The position numbers and the translations under genes were made by a program. Below are positions 15,863-24,812 of a DNA stretch of 64,000 nt, in pieces. This DNA comes from a virus. Below the pieces are notes generated by a model that did not search any database, was not told the origin of the DNA, and saw only the letters and a list, made by a program, of their open reading frames with translations. The DNA lies in IMG/VR virus record IMGVR_UViG_3300034071_000286, positions 33,778-97,777 of that record. One strand, given 5' to 3'. How positions within the stretch are numbered: position 1 is the first letter of the stretch; every line of letters starts with the position of its first letter.

Positions 15863-16225
15863 TTATGTATTGCTAGTTGCCGTATTTGGCGCTGGTGCCC
15901 ATGGTAGATTTGCTTCTACTACAGGATTCTTTTTATCGTCAATTTGCTTCTGAATCTGTGTATTGACGTGTTCTTCGTATGAACCAACAACTACTGCCTT
16001 AATCCATGTAAGAACATCAGCTTCTGTTAGCTGATTAAATGGAATAAAGGATGTATTTGCTGGCATCGTATTGGCAGTAAATGGAGTGGCTCCAGAGAAA
16101 GTTCCTTCGTTTCCATTACCATCGTTGCCAATCTTTTTCCAATATGTCTGAACTACAACATCGTCAGCAGAACCGACTGTTGTAGTCTTTAGACCGGTGA
16201 CTTCCCATGTATATGTTACTGCCAT
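15863..16225 (-). CDS. Conserved small protein of the fibre region
   Basis: A 120-residue protein starting AVTYTWEVTGLKT and containing VVQTYWKKIG, GTFSGATPF, and a helical VLTWIKAVVVGSYEEHVNTQIQ segment. Similar small proteins of T4-like marine phages are, as I recall, found next to fibre genes and remain uncharacterised. A role as a fibre-assembly helper or accessory tail protein is plausible from position only. A TATAAATA box at 16268-16275, inside the preceding gene, may give it its own late transcript. Confidence 0.72.
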   Translation of the reverse strand: MAVTYTWEVTGLKTTTVGSADDVVVQTYWKKIGNDGNGNEGTFSGATPFTANTMPANTSFIPFNQLTEADVLTWIKAVVVGSYEEHVNTQIQKQIDDKKNPVVEANLPWAPAPNTATSNT

Positions 16226-16238
16226 TTTAGTTTGCCTC

Positions 16239-16691
16239 TTATAAATTTGATGCTGATCTAAAAAAAGTATTTATATCTTCTTCTGTCATCCCAAATGCTG
16301 TGCCAATCACACTTGTTAGTGGATGGTTTCTTTGAAACTCTGTTGCTCCAGACAAAAGCATTTCTGCATTGAACTTGTCTGTGGGGTCTGTGATTGTATC
16401 AACAATAGCCTGTAGTGGAGCAGGAATAAAACCTGTCTTAACTGCCTGTAGAGCATCCTCTTGTGAAATGAAACCCTGAATAGCCGCCTGTTGAAAGAAC
16501 TGACGGTCAGATATAAAAGTAATGATACGAGTATCATCTTCGTCATCGGCAGGGTCTGGTGTATTACCTTGCGCCAACCAAAGCTGAAATTCAGCCCATG
16601 CTTCTGTCTTATCCTGACCGATGATTTCCCAATCAGAAGTGCGCCAGAATGTTTCAGTATCATCTTTATGTCTTTTCTTATATAGCTTCAT
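16239..16691 (-). CDS. Uncharacterised protein following a large fibre
   Basis: A 150-residue protein with an N-terminal beta-like part (KLYKKRHKDDTETFWRTSDWEIIGQ) and a helical C-terminal part with RIITFISDRQFFQQAAIQGFISQEDALQAV and ATEFQRNHPLTSVIGTAFGMTEEDINTFF. The second half resembles C-termini of small proteins that accompany fibre genes (repeated DRQFFQ...G-FIS...AL pattern). It overlaps the 1280-residue fibre gene by one base, so the two are likely coupled. I infer a fibre-associated chaperone or adaptor but cannot show it. Confidence 0.7.
   Translation of the reverse strand: MKLYKKRHKDDTETFWRTSDWEIIGQDKTEAWAEFQLWLAQGNTPDPADDEDDTRIITFISDRQFFQQAAIQGFISQEDALQAVKTGFIPAPLQAIVDTITDPTDKFNAEMLLSGATEFQRNHPLTSVIGTAFGMTEEDINTFFRSASNL
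16268..16275 (-). promoter_or_regulatory. Possible late promoter inside a coding region
   Basis: Exact minus-strand TATAAATA within the last codons of the 150-residue gene, about 43 bases before the start of the 120-residue gene. The position matches other promoters here, but a chance occurrence in coding sequence cannot be excluded. Confidence 0.45.
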
Positions 16692-19600
16692 TATTTTCTT
16701 CCATATACCTTAACGTAACCAGATATTGTGCCAGAAGAGGCATAAATTCTGAAACCAGAAATCGCAGAGTTAAATGATAGCAAACCAGTAAAGTTTATCT
16801 TGTTACCACCATCAATCGTAGAATCCCATGCACCAGCAATACCAGTCATAATTGGCATAGTATCTGTTCTTGATGGATATACAATAGAAGCAATACCTGT
16901 AATACCGGCATAGTTACGAATACGACCACCACAACCTATATCAATATAGCTGTTTGGTCCATAACCTTGTGAACCACCAGCATTCCAGATGGCAGAGTAT
17001 GTTCTATAGTCACCAGCCGCCGTTCTCCATGCGCCACCAACATAGAACTGCATATAGATACCAGCACTCATTGAACCGGGAACAACTTGGAATTGAATTT
17101 CATATGCTTTATATGTGCTATCATTAAAGCATGTTGTCGATTCAATAGTAGATGCACCAGATGCTGAAAGATCAGCAATAAGAATTGAACCGCCGTTATT
17201 AGAGTTAGAATATCTAATCCAGCTACTGAAACTATTACCAGTGATGTTTCTGGTATATAGTTCATGTGCTTTATCTTCCCAACCCCATGCAACTTGAACA
17301 CCCCAATAGTTAGAAGAATTAGAGTGTCTGAAGTTTTGTTGAACCCACCAACCACCGCCAGTAGGACAGTTTGTACCAGAGTTTAAGTCACCACCATAAC
17401 GGAAAGAGTCGGCGGGTGTGTTTTGGAAATCTGAATCCCAGTTACCAGAACGTCCTGTGCTTTGAATGCCAGAAAGTCTAGAAGCACCAGCAAGATTGGC
17501 ATAATAGGCTGTATCGTCAGTATCATAAAATATAGGTGCTCTAATTGAAGTTCCTGAATAGAAGAAACCAGAACCACCTTGATACACATTTGCATTACTA
17601 TAATAATTTAAATAGATCATATTTCCTGATTTGCAATCAATATGCAAATTACCATCGGTCGCACAAACAGACGCTTCATCAGACGGACGACCGTTTGTAC
17701 CTACCCATAGATATCTATTCCAAGACGCATTTGGACCAAAATAAGCACCACCTCTAATTCTTAGTGCTTGGTCTGATGTAGAGTTTGGATCTATGTAGTA
17801 GCCAGTATCGTCAGAATCATAAAATACTGGCGCTCTCCAAGAACCAGATGCATACCCATAACCAAATACAGAAAACTGTGCAGTTTCACCATTTCCACCT
17901 GGTCCGAATTTTGCTATATTTGACCAGCTTCCGATAGTTCCTGTTGTATATTGAACATATAATGGAACGCCATTTCCATCGTCCCATTTTCTAAATCTGT
18001 GACTATAATAACCATTAGTATAGTTACCATTAATAACAAATCCTTGGCCATCTTGTAAAACAGAAGATCCATAAGCTGTATTAAAGGTTATAAGACCTGA
18101 TATTTTTGATGATGAATTAGGATCAATATAATAAGTTGTATCATCGTAATCATATATTACAGGCGATCTAAATTGAACTGGTGCGTAAACAACTCTATCT
18201 GTTCCTATTGTAAGTCCAGAAGATCCGCCGCCAGGCATAAAATATAGATTTTTAGACGAACCGCTATATCCATAATACATTTCACCAACATTGGTTGAAA
18301 TGACCATATTAGAGCCATCATTACGAATCCAAGCTCCTGTTGATGGATCACCATCGCTTAATGTAATAGCTGTATTGTCGGTCGATGGTCTGACTGTAAA
18401 TTTACCTAGTGGTGATTTAGTATTAATACCAACATTACCTCCAGAAGCAATCCATAAACGAGAAGGATCGTTACTGGTCATGATACCAAAACCGGTTGAA
18501 CCTACAGTACCAACAACTGCTGTATTTCCAGCATAATTACCGTTTAGACGAACATCACCACCGCCGCCGTAAGCTCTGAATTGATCTTGTGAATTTATTA
18601 TTCCATTAACATCTAATGCATATGCTGGCGATGTTGTAGAAACACCAACGTTACCATTCGCCCCAATATATAAACGTTGTGTCCCGGCAGTTCCAAAACT
18701 TGTAGAACCAGAACCGTCATTATTGTTAATATAGAATGAACCATTTTTATACTTAACCATATCAACAGTAGTAGCAGCACCACCAGAACTATTAGCAGTA
18801 ATAAAACGCATAATAGCACCAGCACTTACACCAGTATCCGTATTTTGCAGATCAAAATATCTTAAAGTATTAGCTGCAGCAGATTGATTTCCAACTTGAA
18901 GATCACCGTTATTTGTAAAAGATGCACGAATTGTATTGTTTGAGTAAATATTAAATGTATGATTAGATACGGTGCCAATAGAACCAGAAGAACTAGAGGT
19001 GTTATAAAGAATAGACGTTACTGTACCATCTGTGACTTTTAAACCATCATTAGTGCTACTGTTAATGTTTAATTTGCTTGATGGTGATGTAGTTCCAATA
19101 CCAACATTACCATTAGCTGAAATATCAATACCAGTTCTTGAATTAGTTGTACTAACTGCATAAATTTTTATACCAGTACCAATTCCACTATCATTACCGG
19201 CTTGAATATTATAATACAAATCTGATGGATTTGAGGTGCTAGTAAAAGAATAAAAATGAGAAGTTCTAGGAAACGCATTACCAGCAGATGAGTTTGCGAA
19301 CACCCCCGGCGCAACAAATTGCCAACCATTCCAATAAGGATTAGATGCGTTATTAGAACCTACAACCGCAACATAAGCAGAACCATTAGCTGAAGGTTTA
19401 TAAAAACTAGCATAAGCCGCAACAGAAGAATTAAACGTTATAGATGATGAGTTAGCTACAACATTAACAGTAGAATTACCTACAGATACATATGAAGATG
19501 AAGATACATTACCGCTTAATAACGTAGTATATGCGCCAGAAGTATTAGCAACAAACCAATTAGCAGTAGTATTACCACCATAAAAGTTATTTGCTTGGAA

Positions 19601-20533
19601 GTTAGCTAAACGAAAACTAGTGTTACTTGTATCAATGTATGGACTAGCATCTGGTTCTGGACCATAGTTGTCAAATACTTTCCATATACCATCGGTTGCA
19701 TCTCTAAAGATACCAGTATGAGCATAAGTACCATCGTTATAATTACCAGCAATACCAATATCTGGATTACTAACGTCATTATTAGAATTAAGATAAATCA
19801 TATTATCAGACACTGATAAGTTATTAGCGCCGATAATATTGACGTTACCAGAAACTACTAGATTTCCAGTAAGAGTCATTCCGCCAAATTCTACCGTATC
19901 TGTATTACGAACATTCTGATTCATACGGTATGGTAATCTAGCTTCTGCTAGTGTACCAGTATTAACGTTTGTAGCATTGGAAGCGAATACTGTAGCGTTA
20001 GTATATGCAGCAGATGCATTAGCGACTATTGCCGAGTTAGCAGTTCCTATTTTCGTATCTGTGTAGCTGACAGCATTAGTATATGCAGTAGCAGCGTTTC
20101 CAGTAATTGCAGAATTAGCTGTACCAATCTTGGTATCAACATAAGAAACAGAATTACTATAAGCCGCTGAAGCATTGGCCACAATAGCGCTATTAGCTGT
20201 ACCAATTTTAGTATCTGTATATGAAGTAGCATTACTATAGGCAGCACTAGCATTAGCTATAATAGCACTGTTCGCAGTTCCTATCTTTGTATCAGTGTAT
20301 GTTACTGAATTACTATACGCAGAAGATGCGTTAGAGGTAATTTGTCCTTGAATAGTCGATAAACTAGACCCACCTAGATAAGCAGCATTATTAGCATCAC
20401 CAGTATATCCAGAAGAGTTAATAGTAATACCCGCAACGTTAACAGAAGTGATCGCAGTAGAGTTTACTGTGATTGAATTAATGATAACATTTGCGTTATT
20501 AGCTAGTCTGGATAAGTCATTGGTTACTGACAT
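16691..20533 (-). CDS. Large tail fibre protein, multi-repeat
   Basis: A 1280-residue fibre. Residues 70-181 are four and a half copies of a 26-residue repeat ending TDTKIGTANSAI. Residues about 215-320 form a module with SDNMIYLNSNND...HTGIFRDATDG that also occurs in the 945-residue fibre. Several NGNVGIGTTSPSSKL-type units follow. Three copies of R(A/S)P-x-YD-x-DDT-x-YY occur in the C-terminal half (for example APVFYDSDDTGYYIDPNS). The end is a probable receptor-binding region with no S74 domain. Composition is rich in Asn, Ser, Thr and Gly. Attachment to the baseplate and receptor binding are inferred from type and position. Confidence 0.85.
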   Translation of the reverse strand: MSVTNDLSRLANNANVIINSITVNSTAITSVNVAGITINSSGYTGDANNAAYLGGSSLSTIQGQITSNASSAYSNSVTYTDTKIGTANSAIIANASAAYSNATSYTDTKIGTANSAIVANASAAYSNSVSYVDTKIGTANSAITGNAATAYTNAVSYTDTKIGTANSAIVANASAAYTNATVFASNATNVNTGTLAEARLPYRMNQNVRNTDTVEFGGMTLTGNLVVSGNVNIIGANNLSVSDNMIYLNSNNDVSNPDIGIAGNYNDGTYAHTGIFRDATDGIWKVFDNYGPEPDASPYIDTSNTSFRLANFQANNFYGGNTTANWFVANTSGAYTTLLSGNVSSSSYVSVGNSTVNVVANSSSITFNSSVAAYASFYKPSANGSAYVAVVGSNNASNPYWNGWQFVAPGVFANSSAGNAFPRTSHFYSFTSTSNPSDLYYNIQAGNDSGIGTGIKIYAVSTTNSRTGIDISANGNVGIGTTSPSSKLNINSSTNDGLKVTDGTVTSILYNTSSSSGSIGTVSNHTFNIYSNNTIRASFTNNGDLQVGNQSAAANTLRYFDLQNTDTGVSAGAIMRFITANSSGGAATTVDMVKYKNGSFYINNNDGSGSTSFGTAGTQRLYIGANGNVGVSTTSPAYALDVNGIINSQDQFRAYGGGGDVRLNGNYAGNTAVVGTVGSTGFGIMTSNDPSRLWIASGGNVGINTKSPLGKFTVRPSTDNTAITLSDGDPSTGAWIRNDGSNMVISTNVGEMYYGYSGSSKNLYFMPGGGSSGLTIGTDRVVYAPVQFRSPVIYDYDDTTYYIDPNSSSKISGLITFNTAYGSSVLQDGQGFVINGNYTNGYYSHRFRKWDDGNGVPLYVQYTTGTIGSWSNIAKFGPGGNGETAQFSVFGYGYASGSWRAPVFYDSDDTGYYIDPNSTSDQALRIRGGAYFGPNASWNRYLWVGTNGRPSDEASVCATDGNLHIDCKSGNMIYLNYYSNANVYQGGSGFFYSGTSIRAPIFYDTDDTAYYANLAGASRLSGIQSTGRSGNWDSDFQNTPADSFRYGGDLNSGTNCPTGGGWWVQQNFRHSNSSNYWGVQVAWGWEDKAHELYTRNITGNSFSSWIRYSNSNNGGSILIADLSASGASTIESTTCFNDSTYKAYEIQFQVVPGSMSAGIYMQFYVGGAWRTAAGDYRTYSAIWNAGGSQGYGPNSYIDIGCGGRIRNYAGITGIASIVYPSRTDTMPIMTGIAGAWDSTIDGGNKINFTGLLSFNSAISGFRIYASSGTISGYVKVYGRK
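20015..20326 (-). repeat. Four 78-base protein repeats with diversified codons
   Basis: Four consecutive 26-codon units in the large fibre encode nearly the same peptide (consensus SAAYSN-x-x-x-YTDTKIGTANSAI-x-x-NA), yet their codons differ. For the Thr of DTKIG the copies use ACA, ACT, ACC and ACG, and Lys, Ile and Gly codons vary too. It is a coding repeat, not a CRISPR or operator array. Confidence 0.8.
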
Positions 20534-20554
20534 GTTTTACCTTTTTATTGGTAT

Positions 20555-20836
20555 TTAGGTATTTGCTACTGGAATAGTGGCTAGTGCCTCTTCATTTCTC
20601 TGAGCGGCTGTTTTTACCCAACCATTATCAAAAGCTGCTGCTACGATTTCATCCTTAGAACCGGGAATTGATTGACCAGCTTCTAGAAACTTTTGAACAG
20701 CAACTGCTACGATTTCATCAATAGCAATTCTTGCTCTTTCGTGTGCTGCGTTCTGAATCCAATCATCAACAGAAGCTGCGGCATACTGCATAGCTAGATC
20801 TTCAGTTGCTGTGTAAGTAATTGTATAATTTGCCAT
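20555..20836 (-). CDS. Small helical protein of the fibre region
   Basis: A 93-residue protein, mostly helical, beginning MANYTITYTATEDLAMQYAAASVDDWIQNAAHERAR in pieces, with a conserved-looking AIDEIVAVAVQKFLEAG core. It lies 18 bases after a 540-residue fibre gene and 21 bases before the 1280-residue fibre gene. Proteins of this kind recur next to fibre genes in T4-like marine phages as far as I know, without assigned function. A fibre accessory role is inferred from position only. Confidence 0.72.
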   Translation of the reverse strand: MANYTITYTATEDLAMQYAAASVDDWIQNAAHERARIAIDEIVAVAVQKFLEAGQSIPGSKDEIVAAAFDNGWVKTAAQRNEEALATIPVANT

Positions 20837-20859
20837 TGTTTACTCCTTGATTGACATAA

Positions 20860-22482
20860 TTAACTTAATAAAGTGATTGATAGCGAGCATCTAGTATCGC
20901 CTGAACATTCTAAAGTTCCACTACCAGAAACTGCAAAAAGAGCGACGTCTATATAATCTGTGGCGCTTCCATTGACGACGCCAGTTGTACTGAATTGTTG
21001 ATATGCTAGACCAGAACCTGTTTGGAAGGTGCCAAATTGCCCTGAACCATTTACTCTAATATACAAATTATAATATTGAGCCGAACCTCCATTTAACTGA
21101 ATAGAAGCTGTTACCAGATATTTACCTGCCACTGGCATCGTGAATCTGTATGTTGAAGTATTAAAATGGCTGCCAATATTAGATAGTGCACTATTATATG
21201 GAATTACTTGGTTTCCATTAACTACAGTGACATTACCAGCGCTGGAAACTGCTCTACAATAAGGTTGATTCGGACTAATAACATTACCGTTCACATCAAT
21301 AATTGTTCTGGCAGTATTGTTAGTTCCCAGAACAAGAGATGAATTATCTATATTAATTAGATGAAGACCGCTATATCCGTATGTTGAACCAGCTTTCCAT
21401 CCAATATATGATCTATCTGAACTACCATCACTAGAATTGATAAGACCTACGACATGCAGTTTTTGAGTTGGGGATGCAGTCCCAATACCGATGTTGCCAT
21501 TAGCGGCAATTCTCATACGTTCTACGTTTGAATTAGAACCAGCATAACCAGTGTTGAAAGCTACATAATTAGCTTGTTGCGATATTGTTATTCCTTTTGA
21601 ATAATTATCAGAATCAACAACTCCAATTTCAGTAAAACCCCCAACACCACCAACGCCATAACCTTTGACATAAGACCCATAAGTGGATCCTAAAGTAGCG
21701 TCGGTTATTTTTATTACAGAAGAATTAGCATCTCCATATACGTGCAGTTTAGAACTAGGCGTGGTCCCTATACCAACGTTGCCGTTTGCAGAAACATAAA
21801 ATTTAACTGAATTGTTTGTTGATAAAAATACGCCAGCAGCGCCTGGAGTGCCAATACCAAAATCTGTATTACTACCGGAAGCAACACGATTAGCAGTCCC
21901 AATATAGCCTGTTATCGAAGATCCATTGAAATATGTAGAATAGAAACCGTTTGAAGAAGTTGATTCAAACCCAACAATAGCTCCGTCGGCTGCTGCAGCT
22001 ACATATAGTGGATATGCTGGATTACTATTTCCAATACCAATATTACCATTCGCTGCTATCATCACTCTGTTTGAATTGTTTGAAATAATATATAAAGGAA
22101 CTGCAGTCGTAGTACCAAGCTGAAAATAGCTACCACCAACAGCTCTATAAACACCAAAATTAGTCCCGTCGCCAGAAAGCGTTACTGTTCCGTCTCCAGA
22201 AGGAGTAGACAGAAACAATCTGGATGTATTTGATGTAGTTGTACCGAAATATAAATTGGCATTGATTATAGCATTATTGCTGATAAATGTAGTGCCATTT
22301 ATAGAAACTTTATGGACAGGAGCAGTATTACCAAAACCAATATTATCGTTGGCTGAAATGAAAATATCAGTTCCACCATTGGCAGCAAGTTGCAATGAAC
22401 CGTTCGAGGAAAGAGTAATGTTAGTACTATTTCCTGTGGTTCCGCTTAGACCTATTGCTTGACTTAGTAATTTACTTGTCAT
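20860..22482 (-). CDS. Tail fibre with C1q-like C-terminal domain
   Basis: A 540-residue fibre. The body holds four to five NGN(V/I)GIG-type units (for example ANGNIGIGTASPTQKLHVVG). The last 130 residues read as a C1q/TNF-like jelly roll: FNTSTYRFTMPVAGKYLVTASIQLN in pieces, then YNLYIRVNGSGQFGTFQ, and a closing YIDVALFAVSGSGTLECSGD. Such trimeric heads often bind cell-surface receptors. Similar in type to the 764-residue fibre next to it, so the two may be alternative or co-assembled receptor binders. Confidence 0.82.
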   Translation of the reverse strand: MTSKLLSQAIGLSGTTGNSTNITLSSNGSLQLAANGGTDIFISANDNIGFGNTAPVHKVSINGTTFISNNAIINANLYFGTTTSNTSRLFLSTPSGDGTVTLSGDGTNFGVYRAVGGSYFQLGTTTAVPLYIISNNSNRVMIAANGNIGIGNSNPAYPLYVAAAADGAIVGFESTSSNGFYSTYFNGSSITGYIGTANRVASGSNTDFGIGTPGAAGVFLSTNNSVKFYVSANGNVGIGTTPSSKLHVYGDANSSVIKITDATLGSTYGSYVKGYGVGGVGGFTEIGVVDSDNYSKGITISQQANYVAFNTGYAGSNSNVERMRIAANGNIGIGTASPTQKLHVVGLINSSDGSSDRSYIGWKAGSTYGYSGLHLINIDNSSLVLGTNNTARTIIDVNGNVISPNQPYCRAVSSAGNVTVVNGNQVIPYNSALSNIGSHFNTSTYRFTMPVAGKYLVTASIQLNGGSAQYYNLYIRVNGSGQFGTFQTGSGLAYQQFSTTGVVNGSATDYIDVALFAVSGSGTLECSGDTRCSLSITLLS

Positions 22483-22501
22483 TTAACTGCCTTTTTGATA
22501 T

Positions 22502-22509
22502 TATTTATT
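22502..22509 (-). promoter_or_regulatory. Possible late promoter before the 540-residue fibre
   Basis: Minus-strand AATAAATA, one change from the late consensus, overlapping the stop of the preceding fibre gene and 20 bases before the next start. The leader would be short (about 14 bases). Confidence 0.4.
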
Positions 22510-24802
22510 ATCCTAAGAAATAACCCCACTGGTTCCACTGACCACCATAGAGGTTAGCGCTATCGGTTCTATAAAAAGCAAAACCGATAGTGTCATTTAC
22601 TGCCATATCTACTATTACTGTAATATTAACTAATGTGTGTTGAGAAGAATCATAACCAGATTGGACTTGTTGACCATAAGATGCACCATTTTTCCAAATA
22701 GAAGATGTAAATACTCCTGTATGAGGATAAAATAATCCATAACATCCTATCATATATTTTCCAGCAACAGGGGCAGTGAACAATCCAGTAGAAGTATTAT
22801 AATTAGCATTAGAAATAACTGCTGATGATGGTTTGGAAACCACCCATGTTGTTGCAAGGGTAGTACCGCCAGAATAAAACCATGCATGTTGGTATGGTTT
22901 TCTTACCTGACCGTTAGCGTCTATTAATAATCTTTGTAGACCTTGAGTTCTGAAGTCATGAAAACCAGATGCTCCAGTCATATATCTGTGGGCTAAATGA
23001 TTATTTGTTTGATCAAAAATTTCCCAAGAAGAGGCGCTAGATATACCCATACCAGCATATATATTTGTAGAAACGCCAGAACCATCTTTACTGGTCATGT
23101 CTAAAGAACAATAACCATTGTTAGTAGTTGCTTCCATCTTTACTCTAAGAGAACCATCAACAATATGGACTCTTCTAGAAGCAGTTGGAGCGTTGGTACC
23201 AATACCAATATTTCCTGTTGTTTCAATACGCATACGCTCATTTGTTAGCACGTAACCAGGAGTTCCTGCTGATCTAGCAGTGGCAAAAGCTATTGATCCA
23301 GTTGATCCTATGACTGAAACATTAGAAGATGGCCCATCACCAGAACACAAACTTAATTCTGATATAGAAGCAGAAGAATTAGCTTCAACAATTCTAATAG
23401 CAGCAGCATCATCATTTTGAAAAATAGCAATATCATAACTCGCTAATCTTTGATCGTAAGTTGTGCCTAATACTTGTAAAGCACCAGTTGTTAATCCAGT
23501 ACGAATTATATTATTAGCATAAGTCTGTATAAGACCTGTATTTGATATCAAAAGTCTTGTAGATGAAGCAGTAGAATCGTATATAGAAAACTCACCAGCA
23601 CCGGAAGAATAATTAGATCCAATTCTATAGGTTCTTCCGTTTGTAGAAGAACTTATGAAACTCATAGAAGTTCCATTATTGTTACTTGATGTGAGTCTTA
23701 TCAGATCGCCGCCTTGATCGTTGCTAGTAATGTGTAACTTTGTGACTGGATTTGTGTTACCAATTCCAAAATTACCATTAGCAGCAAAGATGGCCCTAGT
23801 AGAACCACCAGCAGAAACAGAAACAGAATTAACATAATATAGATTCAAGATACTTGAAGCAACCTGTAGATAAGCTGTACCAATACCGCTGTTATCTGCC
23901 AGTGATACGAATGGGTTGGACCCACCAAAAACTCTTAAAGAACTGTTTGTTGCGATTACACCGGGAACGGTTAGCTTATAGTCTGGTGTTGCTGTACCAA
24001 TACCAACATTACCGTTAGCAACAACATAGGCGGCTGTTCCAATAGTAAACGTATTAGAAGCAATAGCATTGATAGTTGCTGGCCCAGAACCAAAAGTAAC
24101 ATTAGAAGAACTATTAGAAATCTTCAAGCTAGTTTCTGTAACAACAACATTAACAGTGGAATTTCCAATAATTAATGACGAACCATTCAGAGCGATATTA
24201 CCAGCAGAAATCTGAGTGTTAACAGTGCTATTACCAACAGTAACATTACCTGAAATTGTCCCACCAGTTAGCGGTAAGAAGTTCACAACAGCCATAGTTC
24301 TTAAAGAGAAAATCTGAACAATATCACCAGCATTAACACCAATATCCAATACAACTGACGTTCCGTTAGTTGCTGTATAGTCTGATTGTGGAATGTTGAT
24401 ACCATTAACAGATACCAGAATAGTTCCATTAACATAAGAAAGAGTATTAGAATTATCATCAACACCAGTAAAGGTTGTTTGGCCTGATGATGCAGTATAA
24501 ACATAGTTTACAGCATTAGTAACCCAGTCTGCTGTATCAAAAGTAGAAGCAGAAGCAACAAATAGAACGTCATTAAGGGATGCTGCTGATTGTAGAACGA
24601 TAGTTGAACCATCGATGGCAGTATAGTCAGATGTTGGAGTTAGACGGCGACCGTTGAGGAACACATCGCAGAAGCCAACAGAATAGTTTAATACATATTT
24701 GTTATCGTCAACGCCAGTAAATGTGGTCTGACCATTCGTTGATGTGAACGTAAAGTATTGAATCTGACCTTGACCCGGAGTCTGACCGATATATCCTGCC
24801 AT
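22508..24802 (-). CDS. Tail fibre with duplicated N-terminal hinge and C1q-like end
   Basis: A 764-residue fibre. The N-terminal 165 residues contain two copies of a module with YTFTSTNGQTTFTGVDDN or YTASSGQTTFTGVDDN, then VxVNGxxxxxxDYTAxxGxxxVL, a beta sandwich typical of phage fibre attachment regions. Next come GNSTVN-type beta-helix repeats and several GNVGIGT units. The end (about residues 640-764) is a C1q-like domain with GLFTAPVAGKYMIGCYGLFY and NDTIGFAFYRTDS. Likely a receptor-binding fibre; the specific ligand is unknown. Confidence 0.83.
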   Translation of the reverse strand: MAGYIGQTPGQGQIQYFTFTSTNGQTTFTGVDDNKYVLNYSVGFCDVFLNGRRLTPTSDYTAIDGSTIVLQSAASLNDVLFVASASTFDTADWVTNAVNYVYTASSGQTTFTGVDDNSNTLSYVNGTILVSVNGINIPQSDYTATNGTSVVLDIGVNAGDIVQIFSLRTMAVVNFLPLTGGTISGNVTVGNSTVNTQISAGNIALNGSSLIIGNSTVNVVVTETSLKISNSSSNVTFGSGPATINAIASNTFTIGTAAYVVANGNVGIGTATPDYKLTVPGVIATNSSLRVFGGSNPFVSLADNSGIGTAYLQVASSILNLYYVNSVSVSAGGSTRAIFAANGNFGIGNTNPVTKLHITSNDQGGDLIRLTSSNNNGTSMSFISSSTNGRTYRIGSNYSSGAGEFSIYDSTASSTRLLISNTGLIQTYANNIIRTGLTTGALQVLGTTYDQRLASYDIAIFQNDDAAAIRIVEANSSASISELSLCSGDGPSSNVSVIGSTGSIAFATARSAGTPGYVLTNERMRIETTGNIGIGTNAPTASRRVHIVDGSLRVKMEATTNNGYCSLDMTSKDGSGVSTNIYAGMGISSASSWEIFDQTNNHLAHRYMTGASGFHDFRTQGLQRLLIDANGQVRKPYQHAWFYSGGTTLATTWVVSKPSSAVISNANYNTSTGLFTAPVAGKYMIGCYGLFYPHTGVFTSSIWKNGASYGQQVQSGYDSSQHTLVNITVIVDMAVNDTIGFAFYRTDSANLYGGQWNQWGYFLG

Positions 24803-24812
24803 TTATTGTTCC

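Noticed and set aside
20015-20326. Regularly spaced repeats that could suggest a CRISPR-like array
   Set aside because: The units are in frame, encode the same peptide, have no unique spacers and belong to a fibre gene.
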